Shown: piece by piece, positions 13,013 through 25,216 of the stretch
How positions within the stretch are numbered: the stretch's first letter is position 1
Layout: each line of letters starts with the position of its first letter
Assembly: GCA_029891385.1 (NCBI GenBank)
Contig: CM057233.1
Location: forward strand, 56,250,063 to 56,314,062
Origin: Erythroxylum novogranatense
Taxonomy: Eukaryota > Streptophyta > Magnoliopsida > Malpighiales > Erythroxylaceae
Length of the DNA: 64,000 bases
Direction: 5' to 3'
Made by a program: the position numbers and the translations under genes
Notes under the pieces: model-generated
The model's database searches: none
Told to the model about the DNA's origin: nothing
Seen by the model: the letters and a program-made list of their open reading frames with translations, nothing else

Positions 13013-14100
13013 GATTTACAAAGGCCTCTCTAAGATCATCGTTAACAAACTGAAACCTTTTCTCGATAAACTAGTCGCCCCTAATCAATGTAGCTTTGTA
13101 CCAAGGAGATTGATTGTTGACAACATAATCATTGCCTAAAAAATAATTCATACCATGAGAAGGAAATATGGAAAAAAAAGGTTTTCTGGCTATAAAAGTG
13201 AATCTCGAAAAAGCCTATGACCGACTCTCTTGAGACTTGATCCTCGATACTCTCATCGACACTGGTCTTCCTAGCTCCTTAGTCTCTCTCATTATGAAAT
13301 GCGTCACTTCCGTAACCATGCAAGTTAACTAGGGAGGGGAACTTAGTGAGGATTTTACTCCTGCTAAAGGACTTTGCCAAGACAACCCGTTATCACCATA
13401 CCTTTTCGTCTTGTGCATGGATCACCTAGGCCACCTGATTAACCACTTGGTTTTCCAAGGAAAATGGAAACCCATTAAATTAAGCTGCAGGGGTCCCCTT
13501 TTATCTCATCTATTTTTTGCTGATGACCTTATCCTATTTTTTGAAGTGACTATCGATCAAGCCCAGATCATTAGAGATACCTTGTCCTAGTTTTGCAAAG
13601 CATCTTGCTAAAAGATTAGTCAAGAAAATTCTTGTTGCTATTATTCCAAGAATGTCCTCCACTCTAGAGCAAGACAGTTGAACAGAGAATTGGGCTTTAA
13701 GCAAACTATCAACTTAGGATGCTACCTAGGAGTGCCTTTGTTACACAAAAGAGTCCATAAAAGCACATATCAATTCATCCTCGACAAAGTTTAACAATGT
13801 CTTTTAGGTTGGACCGCAAATTTGTTGTCCCTTGTCGGACGCACCACCCTGACACAATCAGACATCTTCACACTTCCCCTCTATACAAAGCAAACGGTGC
13901 ATCTTCCCAGACACCTCTGTGATGAATTAGAAAATATTATGCGTAACTTTTTGTTGGCATCTTCCCTGGTCACCAGAAAAGTAAACCTCGTTTTTTAGGA
14001 CAAAGTCTGCTAACCTAAAGCGATGGGGGGCCTGGGTATTCGCAAAATTCGAGAAACCAATTATGCTTTGTTAACCAACTTAGGTGGACCCTGATTTCAA
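13013..14100 (+). pseudogene. LINE reverse transcriptase remnant
   Basis: The conceptual product starts with the GLSKIIVNKLKPFLDKLV region of plant LINE RTs, followed by PNQCSFVP and the KAYDR region. The GLCQDNPLSPYLF block and the catalytic box FFADDLILF (about 13512-13540) come next, so both YxDD-equivalent aspartates are still encoded. It then runs on through the GCYLGVPL and GRTTLTQS motifs to KAMGGLGIRK. A frame change at the A/G run near 13165 and about ten stop codons mean no full protein can be made. Without the upstream endonuclease this copy could not retrotranspose by itself. GC content is higher than in the flanking spacer, as expected for old coding sequence. Confidence 0.92.
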
Positions 14101-14279
14101 AGCCGAACACGTTACAGGTTCAAATTCTATGTGTTAAATACAACTTTGATGCCAACAACCTTCCCTCCTCCCTACAAGCTACTGGCAGCTCCATGACCTG
14201 GAAGAACATCAAAACTGTTTGGAACCACATCCTTCGTGGCATAAAATGGGTTATATGTGCTGGCTCAAAGGCTCAATTC

Positions 14280-15581
14280 TGGTTGGATCCTTAGGTGGCG
14301 GACTTGAACCCACTCATTTCCCATGCCCTAGCTCCTATCCCCCACTCAACCCTTGATCTGCGAGTACAACATTATATAGACAATTTAGGTAACTGGCTTT
14401 GAGGTGAATTCCAATTATTACTTCCACATTGTGTTTGCATGTATATTGCAGGGATTTTGCTACCTAATCCCCAATTAGGGCCTGATAAGCTGACTTGGGG
14501 GATGTCGAACTCCAGATGATTCACCACAGCCACCGCTTATACAATGATTATAGAGCAAGCCCCCCCGGACACTAATACCCATTGGATGACACTATGGAAC
14601 TGGACTGGCCCACAACGCATCCGATCCTTTCTCTGGCTTTTAGTTTAGGATCACTTGTTAACTAATCAACAATAGCCTCAATGACATCTGAATCCAACAG
14701 CAACGTGCCACCAATGTCAGGCGGACGAGCCCTCCATCCATATTATGAGAGACTGCCCCAAAACATGAAGGTTGTGGTACACATTTCCTTTGCATAACAT
14801 CTCGAATGACTTTTTTGACCTTCCTCTATTTGATTGGCTCCAGGTGAACCTACAAACGCATCGACAGATCAGTGGCCTAGACTAGTCCCTCATATTCGGT
14901 ACAACTTGCTGGTTTCTGTGGTCCTGGAGAAACCGATCCATCTTCTAGGCCTACTTCTCTTGGCTAATCTCTCTTGCTTCTACTATTTTAGGCTATGCAT
15001 AACTAATCCAACAAGCCTCGAAATGGCAAAGCATGACTAGTCGCAGCCCCCGACCTTGACAGGAACAATTAATTGGTTAGTGTAGACCTGCTCCTAGATG
15101 GGTGAAACAGAACACAGGCAGGGCGTGTAAAAGCTCTTCCGGCTCAACCATCATAGGGGGACATATTAGCAACAGAGCTGGTGATTAGCTCGGAGGTTTT
15201 GTCTAAAATCTCAGCTGGTGTTCCTCGTTAGATGTGGAACTCTGGGGTGTCTACTCAGGGTTGAATCTGACATGAGAACTAGGATTTCGAAAGGTAGAAT
15301 TAGAACTGGATTCTTAAGCGATGACCAGTATTCTCTTTGATTCCACTAGCCACATCCAATCTCTTAATTCGCTCGTCTTGGGCATCAATGAGCTACTCAA
15401 TCGCAATTGGGTAGTTTTACCCCGCCATATTTACAAGGAGGGAAATAGGAGTGTCGATTAGCTCGCCAATTTTGTTGTAAATTTCGAGTTAGGGGTGACC
15501 ACTTTTGTATCCACACCCTCCAGGTGTCGCTCGATCCTCCTTAAGGACATCGTTCGGATTAGTATCCCCAGACTAGTCTAG
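14280..15581 (+). pseudogene. LINE zinc-binding and RNase H remnant
   Basis: The region encodes the post-RT part of a plant LINE. A zf-RVT-like segment (about 14560-14790) ends in a CHQCQ...IMRDCP pattern. An RNase H-like domain (about 15099-15581) starts WVKQNTG, where intact relatives have NTDGA, so the first catalytic Asp is lost. It continues with VELELDS, then HIYKEGNRSVD and LANF near the end. Stops are frequent. The domain closes with a TAG at 15579-15581, followed by a short 3' UTR and an A-run. Confidence 0.85.
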
Positions 15582-15613
15582 ATTGTGTTCTGTTCTTTCT
15601 CCATTAAAAAAAA

Positions 15614-17600
15614 TGATGACATGTGCCCCACACAGAAACGTCTGTCCAACAACTGAGGATAGTGACACGTGCCAGACAATTTTTCTTTTTGTTTCTAACC
15701 CTTTCTAATTAAATTTGTTCAATTGAAATTATAGGTTTAAATCCTAATAAATTGGAAAAGTATTTTTAATTATTTGAAAATTGTTTCCACTATTTTAAAA
15801 TTTAGTTTAGTTTTAAGGGATTGAATTGTTAAACTAAATTAATCATAAATCAATTTTAAAATAAAATAATTATTTTTGTTAATATGATTACGATTAATAA
15901 TTAGATAGATTTCTAATTTAATTTTAAAAATTCTAATTAATTTCAATTAGATAGAAATTAATAAATTTGACCTTTAAAATTAAAAAATTGTTTTCTTAGG
16001 TAATTAAGAAAAAATTAAGAAAAGTATGTCTTAATTATATTTATTTATTTCAATTCTATTGAGATAAATTAGATTCATAACTTTGTTTGTTTAGAGAATC
16101 ATTCTTCAATTTATTTAGAAATTGTTTTTCCATTTATGAATAGTAAGTTTCTTGATTTTTATAAAAATATTTTCTTGATTAAAATTTGAGCAATGTTTTC
16201 ATTTATTAATTAAGAAAAATAAGCTTTCTTAATATTTTGAAAATACTTTTCTAATTTATTAAAAGAAGATCTTCTAATTAATTAAGAAATCTAGCTCTAC
16301 TTACATAACATAAACTTTTTATTTAAATTTGAAAAGTATTTTATTTAATTTTGAAAATAGTTTTTTAAATTGAAAATAGTTTTCCAATTAAGGAAAAGTA
16401 ATTTCTAATTAGATTAGAAGTAGCTTTCTAATTGAATTAGAATATGTTACTTAGATAATTTTGAAAAATATTTTCTAAATTATACTAAATAAGAGGAATA
16501 ATTTATTAAAAATTTTTCAATTAGATTCTGTTAAAGAATCAAGATAATTGGAAATATTTTTCAATTGAATTTATAAAAATTTTCCAATCAAAATAAATTT
16601 ACGTTTTGAATACTTAATTTAGTATATTTAGGAATCAATGGGCTTAATTTAATTTAATTTTTCCAAAGAGCTAGAAATATTATTTTAAATTATGAAGATC
16701 AATAACTAGAATCAAACGAAACTTGATTTTTTCATACAATTTAATTATGAGTGCATAAGTTACATACTTTATTTATGCATATTAAATTATATGTTTTATA
16801 CGTGTGATATTTTGCATACAATTTCGTGTTTCATGAGATGAATGAAATTAAATCCTTTGTTAAAATATTAAGTACATATTGAGACATGACTATTGTCTTC
16901 CATTATTATAAGAATAAACTATAGTTTTGTTTATTGCTAAGCTTGTTGAGCAAACTTAAGGATCTAAAAGTTATATAAGATGTGATTGATAAAGTTATTA
17001 TCTACCTAATTTAAGTTTAGTTGATTTGTTGAAAAACTCAAGATCAATTATATTTGAATGAGATCATAGCCTACTAGAAATATAAAAGTAATCTTTTGGA
17101 TAGTAGTGAGGGCTATTATTCGATTATAATAGTAAGGGTAACCAAATACGTTATTAAAGTAATAATCTTATTTGATAGTTATGGAATATAATTAATTACT
17201 TGCTTTTCTCACTTTTACATTTTGTTCTTAGTGGAATTTACGTTATTTAGTATAGTTGATACTATTTTAGTGAATTAAATTTCTTAAGAATATGATTTTT
17301 TAAGAATAGTTCTCAAAGTTAGATAGAAAATTGTATACCCATTATGTTATTTTGCTATAATCCCTATTCAAGATTTGGTGTCAAAGTTTTAGAAATGTCA
17401 AAATCATATAGATGACAAAATGTATTGACATTTTCAGTTGACTGATGTCTCATAAACTTTGATGAAAACATATAAGATATATGTCATCACAATGATAACA
17501 AAATGCATGAGGTTGCACAGAGTAGAACTGAAATGTATAGTACCTTAATGAAATTGTTTCATTTAATTCAGCCTACTAAAAATATAAACATGGACATCAA
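15614..17600. other. Very AT-rich spacer
   Basis: Long AATTAATT and AAAATT runs with no credible frame. A stretch at about 16880-17220 reads like a retrotransposon untranslated region that I half recognise but cannot assign. Confidence 0.5.
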
Positions 17601-17639
17601 TTAAAAGTGCATTTGCTATATTATGATAATAATTGTCAT

Positions 17640-18990
17640 GAGAAGGAATATGACTGCATGAAATGTGATATGATGGAGATCATATGTATCTATAGTTCAT
17701 GTTTATGAGTATTTGATACTAAATTTCGAATCAACATTATTATAATGTTCAAAGCATGATAAGAAATAGATTGTTAAGTAAAAGTAGTTGATCCAATTTT
17801 ATACAAATAGTTTGTATATGTTGAATCAAAAGAGACTTTATGCTTAACATAAATGGCGAGAATATAAAGTTGGATACTCAAGACTTTCCTTTTATACCAT
17901 GTTGGCTAAATCAGCATAAGAAGAATCATAAAGTTACGTTTTGAGGATATATGTATATCCTTTTGATCATGAATTGTGTGAAACTCATGACACTTTTTAA
18001 CTTGAATAACCAAATTAACGTTTGATGAAAGAAAGATGATGGTATTGAATTGTTAAATTTATACATATGATGTATTGGATGAAATAACAATTTATAAAAA
18101 GATAATACTTATATTTCATTGTATTACTAATGACTTCATGTGATATAGGCATATGAATTAAAATTTTGAAAAGTTTAAATTGTTTAAATTTAACTACAAA
18201 TTATTCATTGAGAATGTTGAAACACTTTGATGAGATCATTGCGATAAGTTTTAATTTTTCAATTAACTATTAGGAATGGGATTTTCTAGTGAATTCCTTC
18301 ATAACAGAATTCTATAAGAGTATACATTTATGTAAGGAGGAAAATATAATATGAGATATTGCATGATGTAATATTGTTTCTTCTATAGCCATGCCTAGTA
18401 TGATGACTTACCTTTAATAGTTCCAACTGAATTAGCTGGGAAGATTTCATATTAGATATGAAATGTTAAGTCTTTAAATGAGCCAAAGTTAATGATTCAC
18501 GTATTATCCATTAATTATAGAACTAAAATAGGTAATAAAAAGGTTGGATATAATCTTATAGACTTATTGAACAAATTGTTTGATTTAATTTATACTTATA
18601 GGAGTATAGTTTTCAAGATAAGTGGTGGGAGTAAGATGACATTTGAAAAGTTCAGATCTTATGACAATATGTTCAATTAGAACTAACGCCTTTATTGATA
18701 TGTTTGATTGTAGTTAAAAGGATGCAAGGCATTGAAAGATTCACTTTCATGATGAAGTCAGAAAGTTTGTTTTGGAGATAATTGTGAATTTATCATGTTT
18801 GCAAGAAGCTTAGAGGGAGTACAATTTTCCTCTTCATTGGGAGTATGTGGAGACATATTGCTCGTAGAGAACAATAATTCTAACTTTTAATTGTTGAAAA
18901 CATAATTGTACAAAAACAACTCTTGATGGATATGAAAAAGGTAACAACTTAATTATGAAAATTAGATCTATAGTGTAATATCCTAGTTCA
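17640..18990 (+). pseudogene. Possible heavily decayed retrotransposon (Copia-like) coding remnant
   Basis: In conceptual translation over several frames a few phrases recall the Copia GAG-pre-integrase and integrase region, for example an SSIAMPSMMTYL string near 18380-18410 where intact elements have RSMMS. Stops and frame changes are everywhere and no catalytic motif can be verified. The frame at 18492-18680 is open but unrecognised. This is a weak call; the alternative is anonymous AT-rich DNA. Confidence 0.25.
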
Positions 18991-19589
18991 ATTATTGTAC
19001 TGTGTAATGTTTTGTACATGTATTTTATAGAGTATGCTCTATTTATGATGTACTCGAGTAATTTAAGTGTTTAAATGTATTATTAAGGTTATAACAAAGA
19101 TCACGGATAGACCAGAGATAGTTCTAAACTCAATTGAAAATATCTCAGAAAATTTCTAAAAACTCTAAAAAGCTACGGAACGAGTCCGAACGAGCTTTAA
19201 AACCCCTAAAATGTGCATTGGAGATTTACGTGACAAATTTGAATGAAATCTAGAAGATTTTGGTGACATTCAGTGATTTCTAAATTCAATATGAAATTCT
19301 TCTAGATAATTGAAAAGTTATTGAATATTTTAAAAATATGATAAAAAGCTCCAAAATTATGATTGGAGTCTATAAGAATTGAAATGGGTCAAAGCAGAGG
19401 TTGTTTGAATATAATTCAAGTAATCCAAAATTATTAGACTAAAATTCCCTTTTTCGAAAATAATAGGTATTGATGATTTTAAACACACTCATAATTTTTA
19501 AAAGTATCCAGTTAACAAGTATTGATTTATGGACAATTTGAAAATAATATAGTTGTGGAATGTTTTCGGGATTTAATTCGGCTAGAGGA

Positions 19590-20075
19590 GCTTTGAGGAA
19601 TTGAAGAATAGGCTCACGACTATACCAATTTTTACCTTGCCTCCTAGTAGTGATGGGTATATAGTATATAATGATGACTCAAGGAAAGGATTGGGGTGTG
19701 TGTTGATGCAAGGAGATAAAGTGTTTGCCTATGCTCTTAGGTAATTAAAATTCTGAGATGAATTATCCTACGTATGAATTGGAGTTAGCTGCCATAATTT
19801 TTACATTGAAAATATGGAGACATTACTTATATGGAGTCACCACCAAGGTATTCACAGACCATAAGAGTCTTAAATATTTTATGATCCAAAAAGAGTTAAA
19901 TTTAAGGCAAAGAAGGTGGTTAGAACTACTAAAGTATTATGACTTGATGATAGACTACTACCTAAGGAAAGGTAATGTAATAGCGGATGCATTGAGTAGA
20001 AAATCTATTATGGAACATGTGGAGATAGTATATTTTCCTTTGTTAGAGGAATTAGCCAAACTTAAGGTGATATAG
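19590..20075 (+). pseudogene. C1 pol: end of RT and RNase H
   Basis: It starts at FEELKNRLTTIPIF, the RT connection region, and continues with VYNDDSRKGLGCVLMQ, the first strand of Gypsy RNase H, with the catalytic Asp in place of the usual [24 protein letters not shown] and the closing IADALSRK are clear, so the catalytic Glu and the Asp of TDHKSL are retained. One stop and frame change at about 19742-19757 separates the first part from an intact frame starting at 19758. The C-terminal end leads to the spacer before integrase. The protein would be inactive because the upstream RT is missing. Confidence 0.92.
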
Positions 20076-20229
20076 AGGCAAGTTGAATATTGTTGTATAT
20101 TGATTAATTTTAGAATTAGGCCAGTGTTGAATGAGAAGATTAAGGAATTGCAAGAGGAAGATGATTACTTGAGAACAAGCTTAGAGAAGAAATTAAAATT
20201 GGTAAGTCCTCTGAAATATAAATAAGAGA

Positions 20230-21330
20230 AGATAGATTGGTGGTGGTTGGCAATAGACTATGTATTCTAGACTTGATGAGGCACACAATGCTCCCTATGC
20301 AATGCACCTGGAGAGTACAAAAATGTATAAAGATTTAAAAGAGAATTTTTGGTGGAAAGCAATGAAGAAAGATGTTGTAGAGTATGCTAGAAAATGCTTA
20401 GTATATCAGCAAGTTAAAGTAGAACATCACACACCTAGTGGTAAGGTTAAACCTTTGTCTATTCTTGAATGGAAATGAGAGAATATTACAATGGATTTCT
20501 TAATGGGATTGCCAAGAACTAGCAGTAAACATCACACAATATGGGTGATTGTTGATAGAGGCTAACCAAGTCAATACATTTCCTGCCTGTTAGACAAGTA
20601 GATTCTTTCAATGCTTTGCATAAGAAATACATAGATGAAATAATCAGACTTCATGGAATTCTAAGTTCTATAGTATCAGATAGAGGTCCCATGCTCACCT
20701 CCAGATTCTGGGAGAGTTTACAAGAGGCTTTGGGAACTAAGTTGCATTTTAGCATAGCTTTCCATCCATAAATGATGGCCAATTAGAGAGGACAATACGG
20801 ACATTGGAGGCAATGTTAAGAGCTTATGTTATAGACTTCAAAGGTTCATGGGATGACCATTTACCTTTAATTGAGTTTGCTTATAATAATTCTGATCACT
20901 CAGGAATTCAAATGGCACTTTATGAAGCTTTATATGGTAGGAGGTGCAGAACTCTTATTTGTTAGGATGAGGGAGGTGAAAGGAGACTTTTAGGACCTAA
21001 GTTGGTACAAGTTACAAACGATAAGATTAAATTGGTGAAACAGAGACTCAAAACAGCCAAGACAGAATAAAGAGCTATACAGATGCACATGGAAGGGAGA
21101 TGGAATTTGAAATTGGAGAAAAAGTATTTCTTAGAGCCTATCTATGGAAAGGGGTCTTAAGATTTGGTAAAAAGGGTAAGCTTAGTCCAAGATACATAAG
21201 CCCTTATGAGATTATTGAGAAGATTGGACCTCTAGCCTATAAATTAGCCTTGCTACTAGAATTGTCTAAGATTTGCAATGTTTTCCATGTATCAATGTTA
21301 AGGAAAACTGAACGGATCCTTCACACATAA
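20230..21330 (+). pseudogene. C1 pol: integrase
   Basis: The zinc-binding region (around 20260-20410) is recognisable (FWWKAMKKDV, then a Cys-containing QQ segment). The core begins at ENITMDFLMGLP with the first catalytic Asp, goes through VIVDRG and reaches VSDRGP-like text near 20675-20690, with frame changes between them. The C-terminal region at 21100-21330 is intact in one frame and holds GEKVFLRA, LSPRYISPYEI and FHVSMLRK, the conserved chromovirus integrase tail. The frame is broken at several places, including 20478, about 20570 and about 20770. The element is therefore non-autonomous, but the order of motifs is conventional. Confidence 0.9.
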
Positions 21331-21560
21331 TCCAACCTTTAGAGATTCAGTTAAAGGAGGGTTTGATTTATAAGGAACAACCAATAGAGATTATAAATCC
21401 AAAGGAAAAGATCTTGAGAAATAAGATTGTGAAGCTGGTTAAAGTCTTATGGAAGAACCATTGAAGGGAGGAGGCAACATGGGAGCTTTTGGAAGTTATA
21501 AAGGAAAAGTACCCACATCTTATTGTAGACTCAGGTATGAATTTCGAAGATAAAATTCTT
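21331..21560 (+). pseudogene. C1 chromodomain and polyprotein C-terminus
   Basis: After LRKTE the conceptual product has YKEQPIEIIN, then VKVLWKNH, then ATWELLEVIKEKYPHL. This is the usual pattern of the integrase chromodomain in plant chromoviruses. It ends with MNFEDKIL just before the PPT. One stop interrupts it (near 21462). The terminal bases ATTTCGAAGATAAAATT correspond to the short relic ATTTCGTCCTCGAAAT (reverse strand) kept in E1 and E4, which ties those non-coding elements to chromovirus ancestors. Confidence 0.88.
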
Positions 21561-21561
21561 T

Positions 21562-21575
21562 CAGGGGAGGAGAAT
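21562..21575 (+). promoter_or_regulatory. Polypurine tract of C1
   Basis: CAGGGGAGGAGAAT directly precedes the 3' LTR start TGTTGG at 21576. This is the expected site for plus-strand DNA priming. Confidence 0.9.
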
Positions 21576-23675
21576 TGTTGGACCCGAAAATTTTCTTTTC
21601 TTTTATTATTTATTTACTTATTTTCTTAGAATTTAGTCATTAATTTAGCAAGCATAAGGAGAAATTAGAAATTAGAATAGAAATGTTAGAATTAAGTTAG
21701 AATACAATATGATAATTAATAGAATAAAGAAGTTAATAGGTATTACATTAAATGAAGGGGAAAAATTGGAAAGACAAGAATAAAATGTTATCTTGAATAA
21801 GAAAGAAGAGAGGAGAATAGAAGAGTGCATGAGTTTTTGGAGAAAAATATGGGAAAGAAAAAAAAAAGAAGAAAATCTTGGAAGCTAAGGGAAGAAGAGA
21901 GAAAGTCGTGAAGGAAGAAGAAGGAAGAAGATTTGACTAAGTTTAAGGTAAGCTTCATCTTTCTTCTTGCTTTGTTAGAAAAAAGGGATTAGAGAAATGG
22001 GTTTACGTTAGGAATAAAAAGGGAAAGAAGAGAAAGAAGAAACCCCTTTGATTTCTCATGGATTTTAACCTAGGTCTTAGTTTTTCTAACCTAGATAAAC
22101 TATGGGTAGCTTAAGTCTAAGCTCAATTTTCTTTTTGTTATATTTTGTGATTATTAAAGGTTTATGAATTTTATATGGGAATATTGTTTTGAGTAGAAAT
22201 TTGTTTGTTTGAAGGAAACCAAGAAAATCATATCCAAAAACAAGAAGAAAGGCACAATTGAACTTAGGTTTTTGAGCAATTTAGATGGGTAATATGTTTA
22301 TAGTTATTGTTGAGATGGGAAAATTGCTTACTTGTGTGTCTGTATGCTTAATTACTTGAATTTGACTTGTTGTGAATGTTGGAAAATATATTATGATGTA
22401 TTATGATGTCATGCTTTGAAAGATGCTATCACATTTGGTATAATCAAAGAGAAAAAGCATAAGAAGCATGAAAGTATGAACATGCAATGAAATGAATTGA
22501 GCATAAGAATTTGCTTGTGTTTAGGCAAGAGAGAAATCATTTCATTCATCATGTGCATGTTGACCAAAGCAATCTCTCGGCTGCCCCCTTGTGGCGTATG
22601 AGCTCCTAAGAAATGGAACCATTTAGGTCATGGTGTAAACTTCAGTTTCTCCATTTTGACCCATGGGACTCTTAAGCCATTTGTTTGTACATTTCATCTT
22701 TGATTTGTCAAGTATGGTGCGTAATTGAGTGTTATGTTTTGATGTTTAAATATACATGTTATGAGTTATGTGATGACTTCCTTAACGATGAGTGTTTAAG
22801 CTAAGATAGTTAATGATTAAATTGTTAAATTAAGATGAGATATAGATGTGTGTGTGTGTGTATATAAATATATGTATATATATATATATATATATGGCTC
22901 ATTACCAATGGCTGTAAATATATTAGCCATTAATCTTTGTAACTTAACCTATTATTTTCTACTTAGGTGCAGAACAAGAAGATTGTTGATCCTTGCAAGG
23001 CTTTAGGGCAAACTCCAAGATAGTTACATTTTGTAACTAAGTTAGTTCTAATATTTTTTAGGTAGCTTTATATGCAAATCAAACATGAGGATCATTAGTA
23101 TTTTGTATTAATTATTGATGTGGCTGTTGATATGTAACTAAAAATATGTTCAAACTTCATTTTGTGATAGTAATGAGATTAAGAATTGAAGAAGTTTCTT
23201 TTGTATATGTTCTTGTTTATCATTTGGTTGAGTTGCTAATTGTTGTTGTTGGAAATAGAAATTGTATGTGCAAATTAGTGTTGGATTGTTTGGTTCTAGG
23301 TGTTTTTATTTGATTTTGGCTGCGATGAACCTTTCCTGAAAGGTGTTTTTATTTGATTTTGGTCACTTTTCCATGGCAAAGCTAGACTTTTTCCAAAACA
23401 TATTTTTCCCAATAGGTGCTTTAGTTGATCTAGGGACTTCGCCGCAACACATTTGTCCTGAAGGGTGTGTTTGCTCCACCTTGATACTTTGCCGCGATGA
23501 AGCCAGACATTGGCTGTGATGAACTATTTACTTTCCCGCGATAAACTTGCCAATGCTAATGCTAAAATCTTCCTTACCATTTAAAAATTTGCAACTTTCC
23601 TCTCACTTCCTGTGATCCTTATCGGATCATCTCGTTTAATCAATTTGGGATAAGTAATGGGATCTGGGCCCAACA
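21576..23675 (+). mobile_element. 3' LTR of C1, 2100 bp
   Basis: It begins TGTTGGACCCGAAAA and ends GGGCCCAACA. A GA-rich leader ends AAG/GTAAGC at 21947/21948. An acceptor-like TTTCTACTTAG is at 22956-22966. A (TG)n(TA)n microsatellite lies at about 22844-22895. Near the 3' end (about 23315-23560) several decayed GCCGCGATGAA-like motifs recall the GTCGCGAC arrays of other LTRs here. Confidence 0.9.
22844..22895. repeat. TG/TA microsatellite
   Basis: A TGTGTG run passes into TATATA repeats inside the C1 LTR. Confidence 0.9.
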
Positions 23676-24404
23676 AGACTTATAAAACCTAATGTTCCAA
23701 GACGTAGATGCTTACTTAAGTCCATAAATGGACCTTTGCAATTTGTATACCTTATGCTCACTACCTAGCTTAATAATTCCTTCTAACTGGGCCATATAAG
23801 TGGTCTCCTTAAGATCCATATTAAGAAATGTGGTCTTCACATCCATTTTCCATATTTCGTAATCGAATTAGGTTGTTATGTCCAAAAGAATTTTGATGGA
23901 CTTAAGCATGATAACCAGAGAAAATGTCTCCTTATAGTCTATACCCTCCTTTTGAGTATAGCCTTTAGCTACCAATTTAGTTTTAAAGGTCTCTACCTTT
24001 CCATCTGATCCTCTTTTCCTTTTATAGATCCATTTACAACCTATGGCTTTTACATCTGGTGGTAGATCTATAAGGATCCAGACTTCATTAGAGTTTATGG
24101 AATCTATTTTCGATTCCATAACCATTAGCCATTGTTCTACATCAACATCATCAATAGCCCGTATATAAGTAATGAGATCCATTTCTTCTTAGTCTGAGAT
24201 GGCTATAATGCCTTCTCCTAAACTTAGATACCTGTCTTGTTGTCTCACAACCCTCCCACTACGTCTAAGCATTACTTGATGTTCAGGTTGATCTTCCAAT
24301 TCAACTCTTGAATCCATTTTGACATCTTATTCTGTTATATTGAAATCAACTATTAATTTGGATAAAATAGATAACTTTTTTAGTACAACTTTTTGAGTAC
24401 TACT
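23676..24404 (-). pseudogene. Copia pol fragment: reverse transcriptase, downstream half of a split gene
   Basis: Read on the minus strand, it begins with a linker and RRSGRVVRQ, a motif typical just upstream of Copia RT. RT then starts: WLMVMESKIDS, GCKWIYKRK and AKGYTQKEGIDY, followed by EIWKMDVKTTFLN (with the first catalytic Asp) and SIYGLK, to SWNIRF at 23676, where the C1 LTR cuts it. The YVDD box is therefore missing. At least two in-frame stops are present (one after LLDITT, one after SIYGLK). The upstream half continues at 63321-64000, separated by the 38.9-kb E1 insertion, with CTACT duplicated at 24400-24404 and 63321-63325. Confidence 0.92.
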
Positions 24405-25216
24405 TGTAACACCCCACTCCCACGCGACCCGAACCCGACATCGACGGTGATATCCAAGTCCGTTCCCCACGAGGGTGGCGTGCTAAAACACTCATTCAGT
24501 AATCGATATTTTTTTAAAAAAATAATATATGCGGAATTCAATGCCTAATTTGGTCCTTATTCAATCATATACAATTTCATTATACACAATTTCCAACAGC
24601 CACTCGGGCCCATTTCACCAATACAAATATACACTTTATTACATAAATAAAGATATGCAATGCAGACGCGAACTGATCCCGACTTCTATCCTTCACTTCA
24701 ATCCTGCAAATATACTCCCGTTGGCTTAACGGGGTATTCTTCTGATCCTGAAAAATAATTGCAAATTTTGGGTGAGTTTTGTGAACTCAGTGAGTGACCA
24801 TCATCGATGGCTCACTCATCACATATCACATAAGACATATATTTCATAAGTCACATTTCATTACACATTAATTTTTTTCCAATATCGCACATGTTCATAT
24901 TATTTCATATTCAATCACTGAACCAATCTCACTTTATTTCCTATACCACATTATTTCCCATATTCATATCATTTCATTAAAAACCATATTGAATCATATA
25001 AACTTGTTCAGTTATTTCACATTCAATATCATTTAGTCATTTATGTCAAGCATACTCAATGTATATGAGACTCACTTTCCAATTGTTACTCTATTGTGAC
25101 CGAGTGCCTGAATTGTCCCATATAGGGCTCAATGATACGGTCCCATGTAGGGCTCATTGATAACTGTCCCATGTAAGGCTCATTGATAACTGTCCCACGT
25201 AGGGCTCATTGGTCAC

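Larger units (their letters stand above)
13013..15613 (+). mobile_element. 5'-truncated, decayed L1-type LINE with poly(A) end
   Basis: The order RT, C-terminal zinc-binding region, RNase H, stop (TAG ending 15581) and a short A-run (15606-15613) is that of a plant L1-clade non-LTR retrotransposon. No endonuclease is seen, so the 5' end is missing. The reading frame shifts near 13160-13175 and contains many stops. I could not find a convincing target duplication around the ends. Confidence 0.9.
19590..23675 (+). mobile_element. 5'-truncated chromodomain Ty3/Gypsy element (C1): partial pol plus 3' LTR
   Basis: The element has, in order, the end of RT/RNase H, integrase, a chromodomain, a PPT and a 3' LTR. 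Everything upstream (5' LTR, gag, protease, most of RT) is missing, and I find no second copy of the LTR start in the window. The right end at 23675 abuts a minus-strand Copia pol gene, apparently its insertion site; the next bases are AGACT. About 450 bp before 19590 look LTR-like but do not match the C1 LTR, so the left junction is probably a deletion or rearrangement. Confidence 0.88.
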
